DNA from: an uncultured Eggerthellaceae bacterium
Lineage (GTDB): Bacteria > Actinomycetota > Coriobacteriia > Coriobacteriales > Eggerthellaceae
DNA: 64,000 nucleotides
Assembly: GCA_934617065.1 (NCBI GenBank)
Contig: CAKTTY010000003.1
Coordinates: forward strand, 124,001 to 188,000
Direction: 5' to 3'
In this document: piece by piece, positions 42,679 to 51,153 of the stretch
Numbering within the stretch: position 1 is the first letter of the stretch
Layout of the letters: each line of letters opens with the position of its first letter
Notes under the pieces: model-generated
What the model saw: only the letters and a program-made list of their open reading frames with translations
What the model was told of the DNA's origin: nothing
Databases searched by the model: none
Made by a program: the position numbers and the translations under genes

Positions 42679-43599
42679 TTATTTTTCCGCCGTAACCTCC
42701 AACAGAATGCGGCGGAAGGAATCAACCACCTGCCAGCGTTCGGAGCGCGACGGAATGCCCAGCTCGATGGTGTAGCTCGACTGGGAGGAAAGAGGAATAC
42801 GCAGCAAATCGGGGCTCGCCATAGGAGAATAATCAAGCATATCAGTTGGGCAGAATACCGCCCCCAATCCTTCAGAGCACAGGGAAAGCAAGGTGGGCAT
42901 ATTGCCACTGGTAGCTACAACGTGGGGTTTGATGCCAGCATTGCGGAGTTCGGAATAGGCAACACGTCCCGAGATATCGTCAACCGATCCAAGGATGAAG
43001 GGGCACTTCTTCAGTGCGCCAATGCCCTCCTCCTTCAAAATATCGATAGCCGATTCAGGGCTAGTGCCCATAGCCTTCGAAAGCACATCGGCTCGAACTG
43101 CCAAGACGATTTCTTCCTTATAAAAAGGTTCAACCTCCACGCCAGGGCACGTGCCCTCGAAACGCGCAATAGCGACATCCACCTCGCCGCGCTCGGCGCT
43201 GCGCAGGAGGTTGCGGTTGGTGTCTTCGATGAGCTTCACGGTAACCGCAGGCAGCTCTTCAGAAAGACGATGAATCACCTTGGGCATAAGATAGCTGCCG
43301 CGTGTGTGGGAAATGCCCACCTTCAACACGCCGGCACCGCCACCAGCCACTTCACCGATCTGACGAATCATATCCTGCTGCGCCTGACGCTGCTCGCGCG
43401 CATACAGCAAGAACACCTTCCCTGCCGAAGTAAGGGAAATAGGAGTTCCACGCACCACCAGTTTGGCGCCAAGATTGCGCTCAAGCGAAACGAGACGTGC
43501 GCTTAACGTCTGCTGCGAGATTTGAAGCTCATCGGCAGCTTTCGTGAAATTCTCATTTTCCGCAAGCTTTATAAACCAGTCCCAGCCTTCGAGCGCCAT
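42679..43599 (-). CDS. LysR-family transcriptional regulator
   Basis: A 306-residue LysR protein: DNA-binding domain at residues 1-62 (WDWFIKLAENENFTKAADELQISQQTLSARLVSLERNLGAKL), then an effector domain from GVLKVGISHTRGSYLMPKV. Divergent from the TAXI-TRAP transporter genes, with the shared control region 43600-44008 rich in dyads. By position it is the probable regulator of that transporter. Confidence 0.9.
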   Translation of the reverse strand: MALEGWDWFIKLAENENFTKAADELQISQQTLSARLVSLERNLGAKLVVRGTPISLTSAGKVFLLYAREQRQAQQDMIRQIGEVAGGGAGVLKVGISHTRGSYLMPKVIHRLSEELPAVTVKLIEDTNRNLLRSAERGEVDVAIARFEGTCPGVEVEPFYKEEIVLAVRADVLSKAMGTSPESAIDILKEEGIGALKKCPFILGSVDDISGRVAYSELRNAGIKPHVVATSGNMPTLLSLCSEGLGAVFCPTDMLDYSPMASPDLLRIPLSSQSSYTIELGIPSRSERWQVVDSFRRILLEVTAEK

Positions 43600-43803
43600 A
43601 ACTGCCTTTCCTCACTACGTATTACGGGGCTATTAATATAGGTGGCGCACAAACAAACGCGCGCCCTTTCGCTTAGCGGGGTTGGATTACGAGCTGCCCC
43701 AAGGGCCAAACCCAACACGACAATAATGATTGTCGAACCAACCCGCCGAGCGTGTCACGGCATGCAAAACGCTACATGCCGTTCATCGTTAACAGAATAC
43801 CGC

Positions 43804-43834
43804 TATCCAACGAATTTTGTTGGATAACAAAATT
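43804..43834. promoter_or_regulatory. Two overlapping palindromes in the LysR/TAXI control region
   Basis: TATCCAAC-N7-GTTGGATA (43804-43826) shares bases with AATTTTGTT-N4-AACAAAATT (43813-43834). Only one could form as RNA or cruciform at a time; as DNA they look like two overlapping operators. Confidence 0.55.
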
Positions 43835-43895
43835 AATCATGCTTTTACAAAAAATAAACGGTTAGTTCACGTAAAATTATCAAACAACGAAATGC

Positions 43896-43968
43896 CGAAC
43901 GCTCTCGGCGTTGGGTTTGCAAACGCAATCTTATATGAGATCGGGCAATCCCAACGCCGAGGCGTTCG
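43896..43968 (+). other. 73-nt hairpin in the 5' leader of the TAXI binding-protein gene
   Basis: CGAACGCTCTCGGCGTTGGG pairs with CCCAACGCCGAGGCGTTCG, one bulge, with a 34-nt loop, ending 40 bp before the start codon. Either a leader RNA structure or a regulator site. Confidence 0.6.
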
Positions 43969-44008
43969 ACTTTCACTTTTAGCAAACGCAAAAGAAAGAG
44001 AGAAGGAC

Positions 44009-45001
44009 ATGAAGAAAAAGCTTCTGGCTATTGTCGTCGCAGCTTGCGCCGCGTGCATGGCACTCGCACTGGTTGGCTGCGGAAGCAACAGCTCATCGAG
44101 CGACAGCAAGAGCAGCAACGAACTGCGCTTCGTAACTGGCGGCGAATCTGGCACGTATTACGCTTACGGTAGCGTTCTTGCCCAGTACGCAACCAACAAC
44201 GCTGGCATCACCGTAAACGCTCTTTCCAGCGAAGGATCCAAGGCAAACATCCAGTCCCTCGAAAGCAACGAAGCAGAGCTCGCATTCTGCCAGACCGACG
44301 TTGCAACCTATGCCTTCAACGGCACCAACCTCTTCGACGGCGCAGCATACAAGGACTTCTCCGTTGTTGCAGCTCTGTACCCCGAGCAGGTTCAGATCGT
44401 TACCTGCAACGCTGACATTAAATCCGTTGCCGACCTGAAGGGCAAGACCGTTTCCGTTGGCGCTGCCAACTCCGGTGTTTACTTCAACGCAGTAGACATC
44501 CTTGGTGCTTACGGCATCGATGTTGAAAAGGACATCTCCGCTGTATACCAGAACTTCGCTGACTCCGCCGACTCCCTGAAGAACGGCAAGGTTGACGCAG
44601 CATTCATCGTTGCTGGCGCTCCCACCACTGCTATCACCGACCTTTCCACCTCCAAGCAGGCATACCTGGTATCCATGGACGCTGAGCACATCGCTAAGCT
44701 CCAGGAGACCTCTCCCTACTATGCAGCTGCAACCATTCCTGCTGGCACCTACAGCGGCATGGACGCTGACACCACCACCGTTTCCGTTCTCTCTGTTGTT
44801 CTTGCCAACAACTCCGTAAGCGAAGACGACGTCTACAACTTCACCAAGTCCCTGTTCGACGGTGCTCAGAACAACGCTGATGCACACGCCAAGTACAAGG
44901 AACTCGACCTTGAAACCGCTACTTCCATCACCTCCGTTCCCTATCACGCAGGTGCTGCCAAGTACTACAAGGAACAGAACGTAGAGGTTCCTACCGCTTA
45001 A
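44009..45001 (+). CDS. TAXI-family TRAP transporter substrate-binding lipoprotein
   Basis: A 330-residue lipoprotein: signal peptide with lipobox ALVGC (Cys about 24), a serine-rich linker, then a type II periplasmic-binding fold of the TAXI (TRAP-associated extracytoplasmic immunogenic) kind: RFVTGGESGTYYAYGSVLAQY, ELAFCQTDVATYAF, KTVSVGAANSGVYFNAVDIL, TSITSVPYHAGAAKYYKE. It captures an organic acid, often a dicarboxylate or amino acid, and delivers it to the fused permease gene 183 bp downstream. ATG at 44009 follows AGAAGGA; frames further upstream run into the control region. GC-balanced codon usage suggests high expression. Confidence 0.92.
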   Translation: MKKKLLAIVVAACAACMALALVGCGSNSSSSDSKSSNELRFVTGGESGTYYAYGSVLAQYATNNAGITVNALSSEGSKANIQSLESNEAELAFCQTDVATYAFNGTNLFDGAAYKDFSVVAALYPEQVQIVTCNADIKSVADLKGKTVSVGAANSGVYFNAVDILGAYGIDVEKDISAVYQNFADSADSLKNGKVDAAFIVAGAPTTAITDLSTSKQAYLVSMDAEHIAKLQETSPYYAAATIPAGTYSGMDADTTTVSVLSVVLANNSVSEDDVYNFTKSLFDGAQNNADAHAKYKELDLETATSITSVPYHAGAAKYYKEQNVEVPTA

Positions 45002-45046
45002 TTGCCTAACATGGCAAGCCGTTCCTTTAACGGCGCAGCACACAAT

Positions 45047-45145
45047 CAGGGTCGCAGCGAATATCGTTGCGACCCTGCTTTAGTGCTCAGAGCTTTGTGC
45101 GCAAGGTGCGCTTTTGCCGCATACCGTTGCGAAAACGCACCTTGC
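45047..45145 (+). other. Two hairpins between binding-protein and permease genes
   Basis: CAGGGTCGCA/TGCGACCCTG (45047-45077) and GCAAGGTGCG/CGCACCTTGC (45101-45145). They lie in the 183-bp gap. Such structures usually lower downstream expression and protect the upstream mRNA, keeping binding protein in excess over permease. Confidence 0.65.
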
Positions 45146-45184
45146 ACCCAAAGCATGTGCAAATCGTCCCCCTTAAGGAGAGCT

Positions 45185-47278
45185 ATGAGCATATTTGGAA
45201 CAGACAAGATGAACATCAGAAAGAAAAGCGACGTCAAGAAAGACGAAACCGTCGTACCTTCCAACGAGGACGTCAACGTCGACGAGGTCATGCGCAAATA
45301 CGACCGCGAGTCGAACACGCGCATCTGGCAGGGCGTTCCGAAAGCCGTCATCACTTCGGTGATGGTTCTGTTTTCGGTCTACTGCCTACTTATGACGCTG
45401 TTCAGCGTCGAACAGGCCGAGACCCGCTTAGCCCGCTTCTTGGCATTCGTCATCATCATTGGCTATCTGATGTACCCCGTTAAGAAAACGGGCCACTCCC
45501 CCAACCACATCCCGTGGTACGACATCGTTCTCATGGTGGTAGGCGCCGGGTCATTTGTGTACTTCTCGGTTAATGCCGTCGACATCATGATGATGGGCAC
45601 CCGTATCGGCACCCTTGAAGTGGTGCTGGGCATCTGCGGCATCGCTGTGCTCATCGAGCTCTGCCGCCGTTGCGTTGGCATCCCGATTATCGTAGTAGTT
45701 GGCTGCTTGCTGATTTACGCCTTCTATTGGCAGTTTAGCCATGGCGCCGACGCCTACCGCGCCCTAACCAACATCGTACAGAAGTTGTTCTACACCACTA
45801 GCGGCGTTATCGGCACCCCCACCAACGTGTGCTACACCTACATTGTGCTGTTTATCATCTTCGGCGCCTTCCTCGAACGTACCGGCATTGCGAACTTCTT
45901 CATCAGCTTCGCAAACCGCCTGGCTGGTTGGTCGTCCGGCGGCCCGGCAAAGGTTGCCGTAATCTCCTCTGCACTGTGTGGCATGGTTTCCGGTTCTTCG
46001 GTTGGCAATACCGTTACCACCGGTTCGGTAACCATCCCCATGATGAAGAAGACCGGCTATCGCCCCGAATTCGCAGGCGCTGTTGAGGCAGCATCCTCCA
46101 CGGGTGGCCAGATCATGCCTCCTATCATGGGCGCCGCAGCCTTCCTTATGGCTGAATACATGGGTATTCCCTACATTCAGGTTGCCACCATCGCCATCAT
46201 TCCCGCGCTTCTGTACTTCGGCGGCATCTTCTGCACTGTGCATCTGGAAGCAAAGGCACGTGGCCTGAAGGGCATTCCCTTCAACGAACTTCCCACCTGG
46301 ATCTACCTGCTGAAGAACTGCTATCTCATCATTCCGCTTGTCGTTCTCGTCTGGATCGTATCGGCCGGCATTTACACCATGGCCGTATCTGCCGCCATCT
46401 CCATCTTCGTGGCATTTGTTATCGGCTTCATCCACTTCCTGCTTACCAACTGGGAAGAGCGCACCGAGGAAGACACGTTCGGCAGTGTTTTGCTCGAAAC
46501 GTGCAAAACCGCCTTGTGGACCGCCGCCGATGCCTTCGCTGCAGGCGCCCGCAACTCCATCGCGGTTGCCGTAGCATGCGCGCTGGCTGGCATGATCGCT
46601 GGCTGCATCACCGTTACCGGCCTGGCCTCCATGCTCATCAACGCTATCGTTCTTGCTGCTGGCGACTTCCTTATTATCGGCCTGGTTCTTACTATGCTCT
46701 GCTGCATCGTTCTGGGCATGGGCGTTCCCACCACGGCAAACTACTGCATCATGGCAGCCACCTGCGCTCCCATCCTGATTCAGCTTGGCGTACCGCTGGT
46801 ATGCGCTCACTTCTTCGTGTTCTACTTCGGCATCCTGGCAGACATTACGCCTCCTGTTGCCCTGGCAGCCTACGCAGGCAGTGCTATCGCAAAGTCGAAG
46901 CCGATGAAGACCGCCGTCACCGCATCGCGCTTGGGCATAGCGGCGTACATCGTTCCGTTCGTGTTCGCCTTCTGCCCCGCCCTTATCATGCAAGTCCCTG
47001 TTGAGCCCTACATGATTGTTCTCAATACGGCCATGGCTCTGTTCGGCTTGTTCGGAGTTGCCGCTGGTTTTCAGGGTTACCTGTTCGGTAAGATCAATCC
47101 CGTACTGCGAATACTCGCTATTGTCGCCGGCGTTGCCATCATGATTCCCATGTCCGAAGCAGACGGTATAGCCTCCCTTGGCATCAATGCCATCGGCTTC
47201 CTGTTCGTGTTCGGCGTGTTTGCCTACCAGAAGCTTGTCCATGGTAAGAAGAACAAGGAAACGAAAGCAACCGCCTAA
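45185..47278 (+). CDS. TRAP transporter fused permease (DctQ-DctM, TAXI type)
   Basis: A 697-residue integral protein with about 16-17 membrane helices: an N-terminal four-helix small subunit part (about 50-210), then the large DctM-like domain with CYTYIVLFIIFGAFLERTG, STGGQIMPPIMGAAAFLMAEYMG (the TRAP loop motif), and the MGVPTTANYCIMAATCAPIL hairpin. It uses a sodium or proton gradient to import the substrate brought by the TAXI protein. ATG at 45185 follows AAGGAG; the frame open to 45002 includes the hairpin gap and is rejected. Confidence 0.93.
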   Translation: MSIFGTDKMNIRKKSDVKKDETVVPSNEDVNVDEVMRKYDRESNTRIWQGVPKAVITSVMVLFSVYCLLMTLFSVEQAETRLARFLAFVIIIGYLMYPVKKTGHSPNHIPWYDIVLMVVGAGSFVYFSVNAVDIMMMGTRIGTLEVVLGICGIAVLIELCRRCVGIPIIVVVGCLLIYAFYWQFSHGADAYRALTNIVQKLFYTTSGVIGTPTNVCYTYIVLFIIFGAFLERTGIANFFISFANRLAGWSSGGPAKVAVISSALCGMVSGSSVGNTVTTGSVTIPMMKKTGYRPEFAGAVEAASSTGGQIMPPIMGAAAFLMAEYMGIPYIQVATIAIIPALLYFGGIFCTVHLEAKARGLKGIPFNELPTWIYLLKNCYLIIPLVVLVWIVSAGIYTMAVSAAISIFVAFVIGFIHFLLTNWEERTEEDTFGSVLLETCKTALWTAADAFAAGARNSIAVAVACALAGMIAGCITVTGLASMLINAIVLAAGDFLIIGLVLTMLCCIVLGMGVPTTANYCIMAATCAPILIQLGVPLVCAHFFVFYFGILADITPPVALAAYAGSAIAKSKPMKTAVTASRLGIAAYIVPFVFAFCPALIMQVPVEPYMIVLNTAMALFGLFGVAAGFQGYLFGKINPVLRILAIVAGVAIMIPMSEADGIASLGINAIGFLFVFGVFAYQKLVHGKKNKETKATA

Positions 47279-47388
47279 GCTTTACCGTTACGCCACATCA
47301 ATCGACGATTTGGCGTTAAAATCACAGGGCTGGTGCTTACGCGCCAGCCATTGCCCCACTTTCAACGCACTTCTACGATAGGAACGAT

Positions 47389-48234
47389 ATGGATTACAAA
47401 GAAACCATTTGGGTCACTGGCTGCAAAGGCTTTCTGGGTCGCGAAATCGTCAAGCGCTTAGAAGCCACGTACAATTGCACCGTTGTTGGCACCGACAAGG
47501 AACTGATGGTTACCGACCCTGAACGCATCGACGCTTTTGCGCAAGATCTGCGTCCTGATGTGGTTATCAACTGCGCAGGCATTTCGCGCGCGGTAACTGG
47601 CCTGTCCAACCGCATCCATGCCTACGAAGTCAACGCTCTTGGCGCTCGCAACGTTGCACTTGCCGCAAACAATGTTGGCGCACTTATGGTACAGATCTCA
47701 ACAGACGACGTGTTCCCCGTACGCATGGCAGAACCCGCCAACGAATTCGACACACCCCACCCCGAAACGCCTTACGGCAAATCGAAGCGCGCAGGCGAGG
47801 TAATGGTGCGCGACACCACGCCCAATCACCTCATCATCCGCTCTTCCTGGGTATACAGCATCGACGGCGGACAGGTTAAGGACGCACTTGACGCTGCAGC
47901 TGCCGGTAAAACCCTTGTTGCACGCACCGATCAGCTTGCTTCGCCAACCTCGATTTCCACCTACGTTGACTTCCTGATCAAAGCCATCAACCGCAAGGCA
48001 ACTGGCGTGCTTCACGTCACCAGCCGCGGGATGGCAAGCCGCTACGAGTTCCTCTCTCATGTTCTTAACACTTGCGGCTACGATGCCAACACCATATTGG
48101 TGCCCGAATCCGATCTGGTTACCGCAGAGCAGGTTGAGCTCGAAAGCCTGATGCTGGAAATGTTTGGAGCCGAGCTTCCCACCTGGCAAGACGATGTTGA
48201 GTCTTACTTCAAGGAAGTTGGTCTGGCAAAATAG
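47389..48234 (+). CDS. RmlD-like nucleotide-sugar/SDR reductase
   Basis: A 281-residue extended short-chain dehydrogenase: WVTGCKGFLGREIVKRLE (Rossmann), DPERIDAFAQDLRPDVVINCAGISR, ISTDDVFP (Ser/Thr of the triad), TPYGKSKRAGE (YxxxK catalytic pair). This is the dTDP-4-dehydrorhamnose reductase (RmlD) fold. No other rhamnose genes (rmlABC) are nearby, so the substrate is unsure. ATG follows GGAACGAT weakly. Own terminator at 48267. Confidence 0.85.
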   Translation: MDYKETIWVTGCKGFLGREIVKRLEATYNCTVVGTDKELMVTDPERIDAFAQDLRPDVVINCAGISRAVTGLSNRIHAYEVNALGARNVALAANNVGALMVQISTDDVFPVRMAEPANEFDTPHPETPYGKSKRAGEVMVRDTTPNHLIIRSSWVYSIDGGQVKDALDAAAAGKTLVARTDQLASPTSISTYVDFLIKAINRKATGVLHVTSRGMASRYEFLSHVLNTCGYDANTILVPESDLVTAEQVELESLMLEMFGAELPTWQDDVESYFKEVGLAK

Positions 48235-48266
48235 CGAAAACCCAAGAAGCGGCTTTTACGCTTTAT

Positions 48267-48295
48267 AGCCCCTGGAGCAATCCAGGGGCTTTTTG
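48267..48295 (+). terminator. Terminator of the RmlD-like gene
   Basis: AGCCCCTGG/CCAGGGGCT hairpin followed by five T. Confidence 0.92.
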
Positions 48296-48543
48296 CTGTA
48301 CACGGGATTGGCGACTACACCTTGGCAGACCCGACTCACTCTTGATAAAACGCAAATCGCCCCGTCGCGAAAGGGGTATCGACATCGAAGCAACACGCCT
48401 AGAACTTCCCACGGTTCAATTCGCCCTCCAAGGCTCCAACGCAACCTTCCCAATTCTCCCCGCTGAGCACTCGCTCCCTGAACGTGTTCTGCATGATAAA
48501 ATTTTGAACGTTTGGCACTAATCTGATTACAGGACTATCACCT

Positions 48544-49971
48544 ATGACTAACAAAGCATTCGATACTGCGGCAAATGCCGCAAGCTCGCGTGAGCACTTT
48601 GCATCGCGCATTGGTTTCATTCTCATCGCCGCTGGTTGCGCCATCGGCATCGGCAACGTATGGCGCTTCCCCTACATCACCGGTGAATACGGCGGAGGAG
48701 CATTCGTGCTCCTATACCTGGTGTTTCTGGTCATCCTTGGACTGCCCGTTATGGTTATGGAGTTTGCGGTAGGTCGCGCCAGCCAAAAAAGCGCCGCACA
48801 AGCCTTCGACATCCTGGAACCAAAACGTCGATTTCACTGGTTTTCATGGTGGGGATACATTGGCTGCATGCTGCTGATGATGTTCTACACCACCGTTGCT
48901 GGCTGGATGCTTGCCTATATCCCCAAGATGGCAACAGGAACCTTCGACGGTGCCAGCACCGAAGTGGCAGGCAGCGTGTTTAGCGCGCTCCTTGCTAACC
49001 CGAGTGAACTTATTGGCTGGATGATTGCTGCCATCGCTATCGGTTTTGCCGTATGCAGCCTTGGTCTTCAGAAAGGCGTAGAGCGCATCACCAAATGGCT
49101 CATGGCAATCCTGTTTGTAGTAATGATCATCCTGTGCATCCGCACCACCACTCTGCCCGGCGGCGCAGACGGCATCGCGTTCTACCTTGTCCCCGATTTC
49201 AGCCGCATGTTTGAAGGCGGTATGGCAACGTTCGGCGAAGCGGTTTATGCAGCCATGGGTCAAGCGTTCTTCTCCCTTTCTTTGGGTATTGCCGCCATGG
49301 AGATCTTCGGCTCGTACATCAATAAAGATCGACGTCTGATGAGCGAAGCGGTTTCGGTAACCGCCCTCAACACGGTAGTGGCCATCCTTGCGGGACTCAT
49401 CATCTTCCCCGCTTGCTTTGCTTACGGTGTAACGCCCGATTCCGGTCCTTCGCTGGTGTTCGTAACGCTACCTTTGGTATTCGCCCAAATGCCTCTTGGC
49501 AGCCTTTGGGGTGCGCTGTTCTTCATCTTCATGAGCTTTGCCGCACTTTCTACGGTTATTGCGGTGTTCGAGAACCTCATCAGCTTCAGCATGGACAAAT
49601 GGGAAATCAGCCGTCGCCGCGCTGTTGCCATCAACGGCATTTTGGTGCTGGTACTGAGCCTGCCCTGCGCGCTGGGCTTCAACGTGCTTTCCGATGTAAC
49701 CATTCCCGCCATTGGCGATATTCAGAGCATCGAAGACTTCATCGTGTCCAACAATATGCTGCCTTTGGGCGCGCTCGTGTTCGTGTTGTTCTGCACCCGT
49801 CGATACGGTTGGGGCTGGGATAATTTTCTGAAAGAAGCAGACACCGGCATCGGCATTAAGTTCCCCGCTTGGTCTCGTATATGGGTTTCTTACGGCATCC
49901 CCGTGCTGATCGTAATCATCTTCATCATGGGATACGCTCCCAAGATCGCTTTCTGGCTGGGGCTTAGCTAA
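48544..49971 (+). CDS. Neurotransmitter:sodium symporter (NSS) family transporter
   Basis: A 475-residue LeuT-fold sodium symporter. Helix 1 reads SRIGFILIAAGCAIGIGNVWRFPY, the classical GxGNxWRFPY signature. EYGGGAFVLLYLVFLVILGLPVMVMEFAVGR is helix 2 region; SFAALSTVIAVFENL is the helix-8-type sodium/substrate region. About eleven to twelve helices in all. Members import amino acids or indole compounds with sodium. Single gene between two terminators. Confidence 0.93.
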   Translation: MTNKAFDTAANAASSREHFASRIGFILIAAGCAIGIGNVWRFPYITGEYGGGAFVLLYLVFLVILGLPVMVMEFAVGRASQKSAAQAFDILEPKRRFHWFSWWGYIGCMLLMMFYTTVAGWMLAYIPKMATGTFDGASTEVAGSVFSALLANPSELIGWMIAAIAIGFAVCSLGLQKGVERITKWLMAILFVVMIILCIRTTTLPGGADGIAFYLVPDFSRMFEGGMATFGEAVYAAMGQAFFSLSLGIAAMEIFGSYINKDRRLMSEAVSVTALNTVVAILAGLIIFPACFAYGVTPDSGPSLVFVTLPLVFAQMPLGSLWGALFFIFMSFAALSTVIAVFENLISFSMDKWEISRRRAVAINGILVLVLSLPCALGFNVLSDVTIPAIGDIQSIEDFIVSNNMLPLGALVFVLFCTRRYGWGWDNFLKEADTGIGIKFPAWSRIWVSYGIPVLIVIIFIMGYAPKIAFWLGLS

Positions 49972-49998
49972 GCCAAGAAACCAGAGTCTATCGACACA

Positions 49999-50032
49999 AA
50001 CGGGGGTTCGGCTATCGCCGAACCCCCGTTTT
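49999..50032 (+). terminator. Terminator of the NSS transporter gene
   Basis: AACGGGGGTTCGGC/GCCGAACCCCCGTT stem with a T run. Confidence 0.92.
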
Positions 50033-50355
50033 AGGTTTACGCTTCAAAACACCAGAAGACCTAACCCATACAAATCGGTAAGCCACGAATCAAAAGCGCA
50101 ATGCTGCACGGGCGCTTCAATGGGGCCGCATGATCGACGATAACTCAGAGCCCGCCTCGACCACAGCGCTTCGCGCAGACCACCTCACCGGGATGCAGGG
50201 ACGCCTTGCAGCGCCATGCCTGAAGCTGCCCACAACACAGAGTCCGCTCAACCCTGCAACAGCGCTGCTTCAGATCTACCCTGCCGACAGCACCGCAACT
50301 GAGTTGGCTAAGGCACGCCAGATCCACCCCACCTATGGCGCCACTCTTGAAGCAT

Positions 50356-50556
50356 CTCGGAAATCTGAAAACAGAAAAGCGACGCGGGCTGCAACTTTTT
50401 TGCGATTGCGGATTACCGCGTGACTCCAAATCATGAATTTTGGCGCGAAAACACGGTAAATCGGCGGTTCTGCGGTCCCAAAGAGACGAAAGACAATCCG
50501 CAATCGCAAAAAAGTTGCAGAGAAACCGGGATTTTTGTTTTCGCGATGGTCGGAGT
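50356..50556. repeat. Large inverted repeat in a gene-poor interval
   Basis: TGCAACTTTTTTGCGATTGC and five more bases (50390-50414) are complemented exactly at 50495-50519, a 25-bp perfect arm around an 80-nt spacer with its own CCAAA/TTTGG dyad. Outside the arms, 50356-50389 and 50520-50556 are again similar to each other in inverted order, so each arm is about 60 bp. Interval 50033-50704 has no convincing gene. Confidence 0.65.
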
Positions 50557-50704
50557 GTCGCAACGGAGCAAACCGCGTGAGACAAGTACGAAATCCCAAG
50601 CGACATCAATGGACAGTTCGTCATAACGGGACAGAACCCGCAAATGATGCGCGGAACCTCAGAGAAGGCAACGAAGACTATCCCATTAAGAAGATATAGG
50701 CAAA

Positions 50705-50734
50705 AAATAAGGCGGCTTGAACAGCCGCCTTATT
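50705..50734 (-). terminator. Terminator of the 94-residue protein gene
   Basis: AAATAAGGCGGCT/AGCCGCCTTATTT stem, T run on the minus strand directly after the stop. Confidence 0.9.
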
Positions 50735-50736
50735 TC

Positions 50737-51021
50737 TTACGCATATCCGCCGCGATACAGAACCTCGATCGGAATACCGGGATGCTCGGTAACGTATTTA
50801 CCCTTGATGAGCATCTTCTTGTACTCAACCGCATAGTCCTTAGGACCGATCATCCTGATTTCAGGTGCAGGATAGGCCTCCAAGAAGGATTCCATCTCGC
50901 GCATGAAATCAACGGGCTTGAACGTCTTCTCGGAGATTGCAGTGCCATCCTTGTCCAAAGCTACCGCCATGAAATCGGCGTTTGGAAACCCTGCAATAAC
51001 GACGTATTGTGGTTCAGCCAT
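50737..51021 (-). CDS. Hypothetical protein (94 residues)
   Basis: MAEPQYVVIAGFPNADFMAVAL starts a small soluble alpha/beta protein with no signal peptide. GAGGGAG precedes the ATG and a clean terminator follows, so the gene looks real. It has a strand-helix-strand order (VVIAGF, FMREMESFLEAYP, EIRMIGPKDYAVEYKKML). I do not recognise the family; it stands alone between the large inverted repeat and the fatty acid operon. Confidence 0.7.
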   Translation of the reverse strand: MAEPQYVVIAGFPNADFMAVALDKDGTAISEKTFKPVDFMREMESFLEAYPAPEIRMIGPKDYAVEYKKMLIKGKYVTEHPGIPIEVLYRGGYA

Positions 51022-51088
51022 AATTTTCTCCCTCTCTTAAATTGTGATCCCTGGTTCGTATTTTACGTTTATTCTCCATAAAAGAGAA

Positions 51089-51119
51089 GCACCCTAGCCA
51101 GATTTCCCAGCTAGGGTGC
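51089..51119 (-). terminator. Terminator of the fatty acid operon
   Basis: GCACCCTAGC/GCTAGGGTGC stem with TTCTCTTTTAT after it on the minus strand, 35 bp past the accDA stop. Confidence 0.85.
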
Positions 51120-51153
51120 CTAGAACATGTTCGTCTATAGAAAGGCTTACTCT

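Noticed and set aside
45764..47242. Long minus-strand open frame opposite the TRAP permease
   Set aside because: Composition is rich in Asp/His/Gly as expected for the complement of a membrane-protein gene; no motif or ribosome site.
50130..50423. 97-codon plus-strand frame after the NSS gene
   Set aside because: No ribosome site, runs into the large inverted repeat, and the product looks random.
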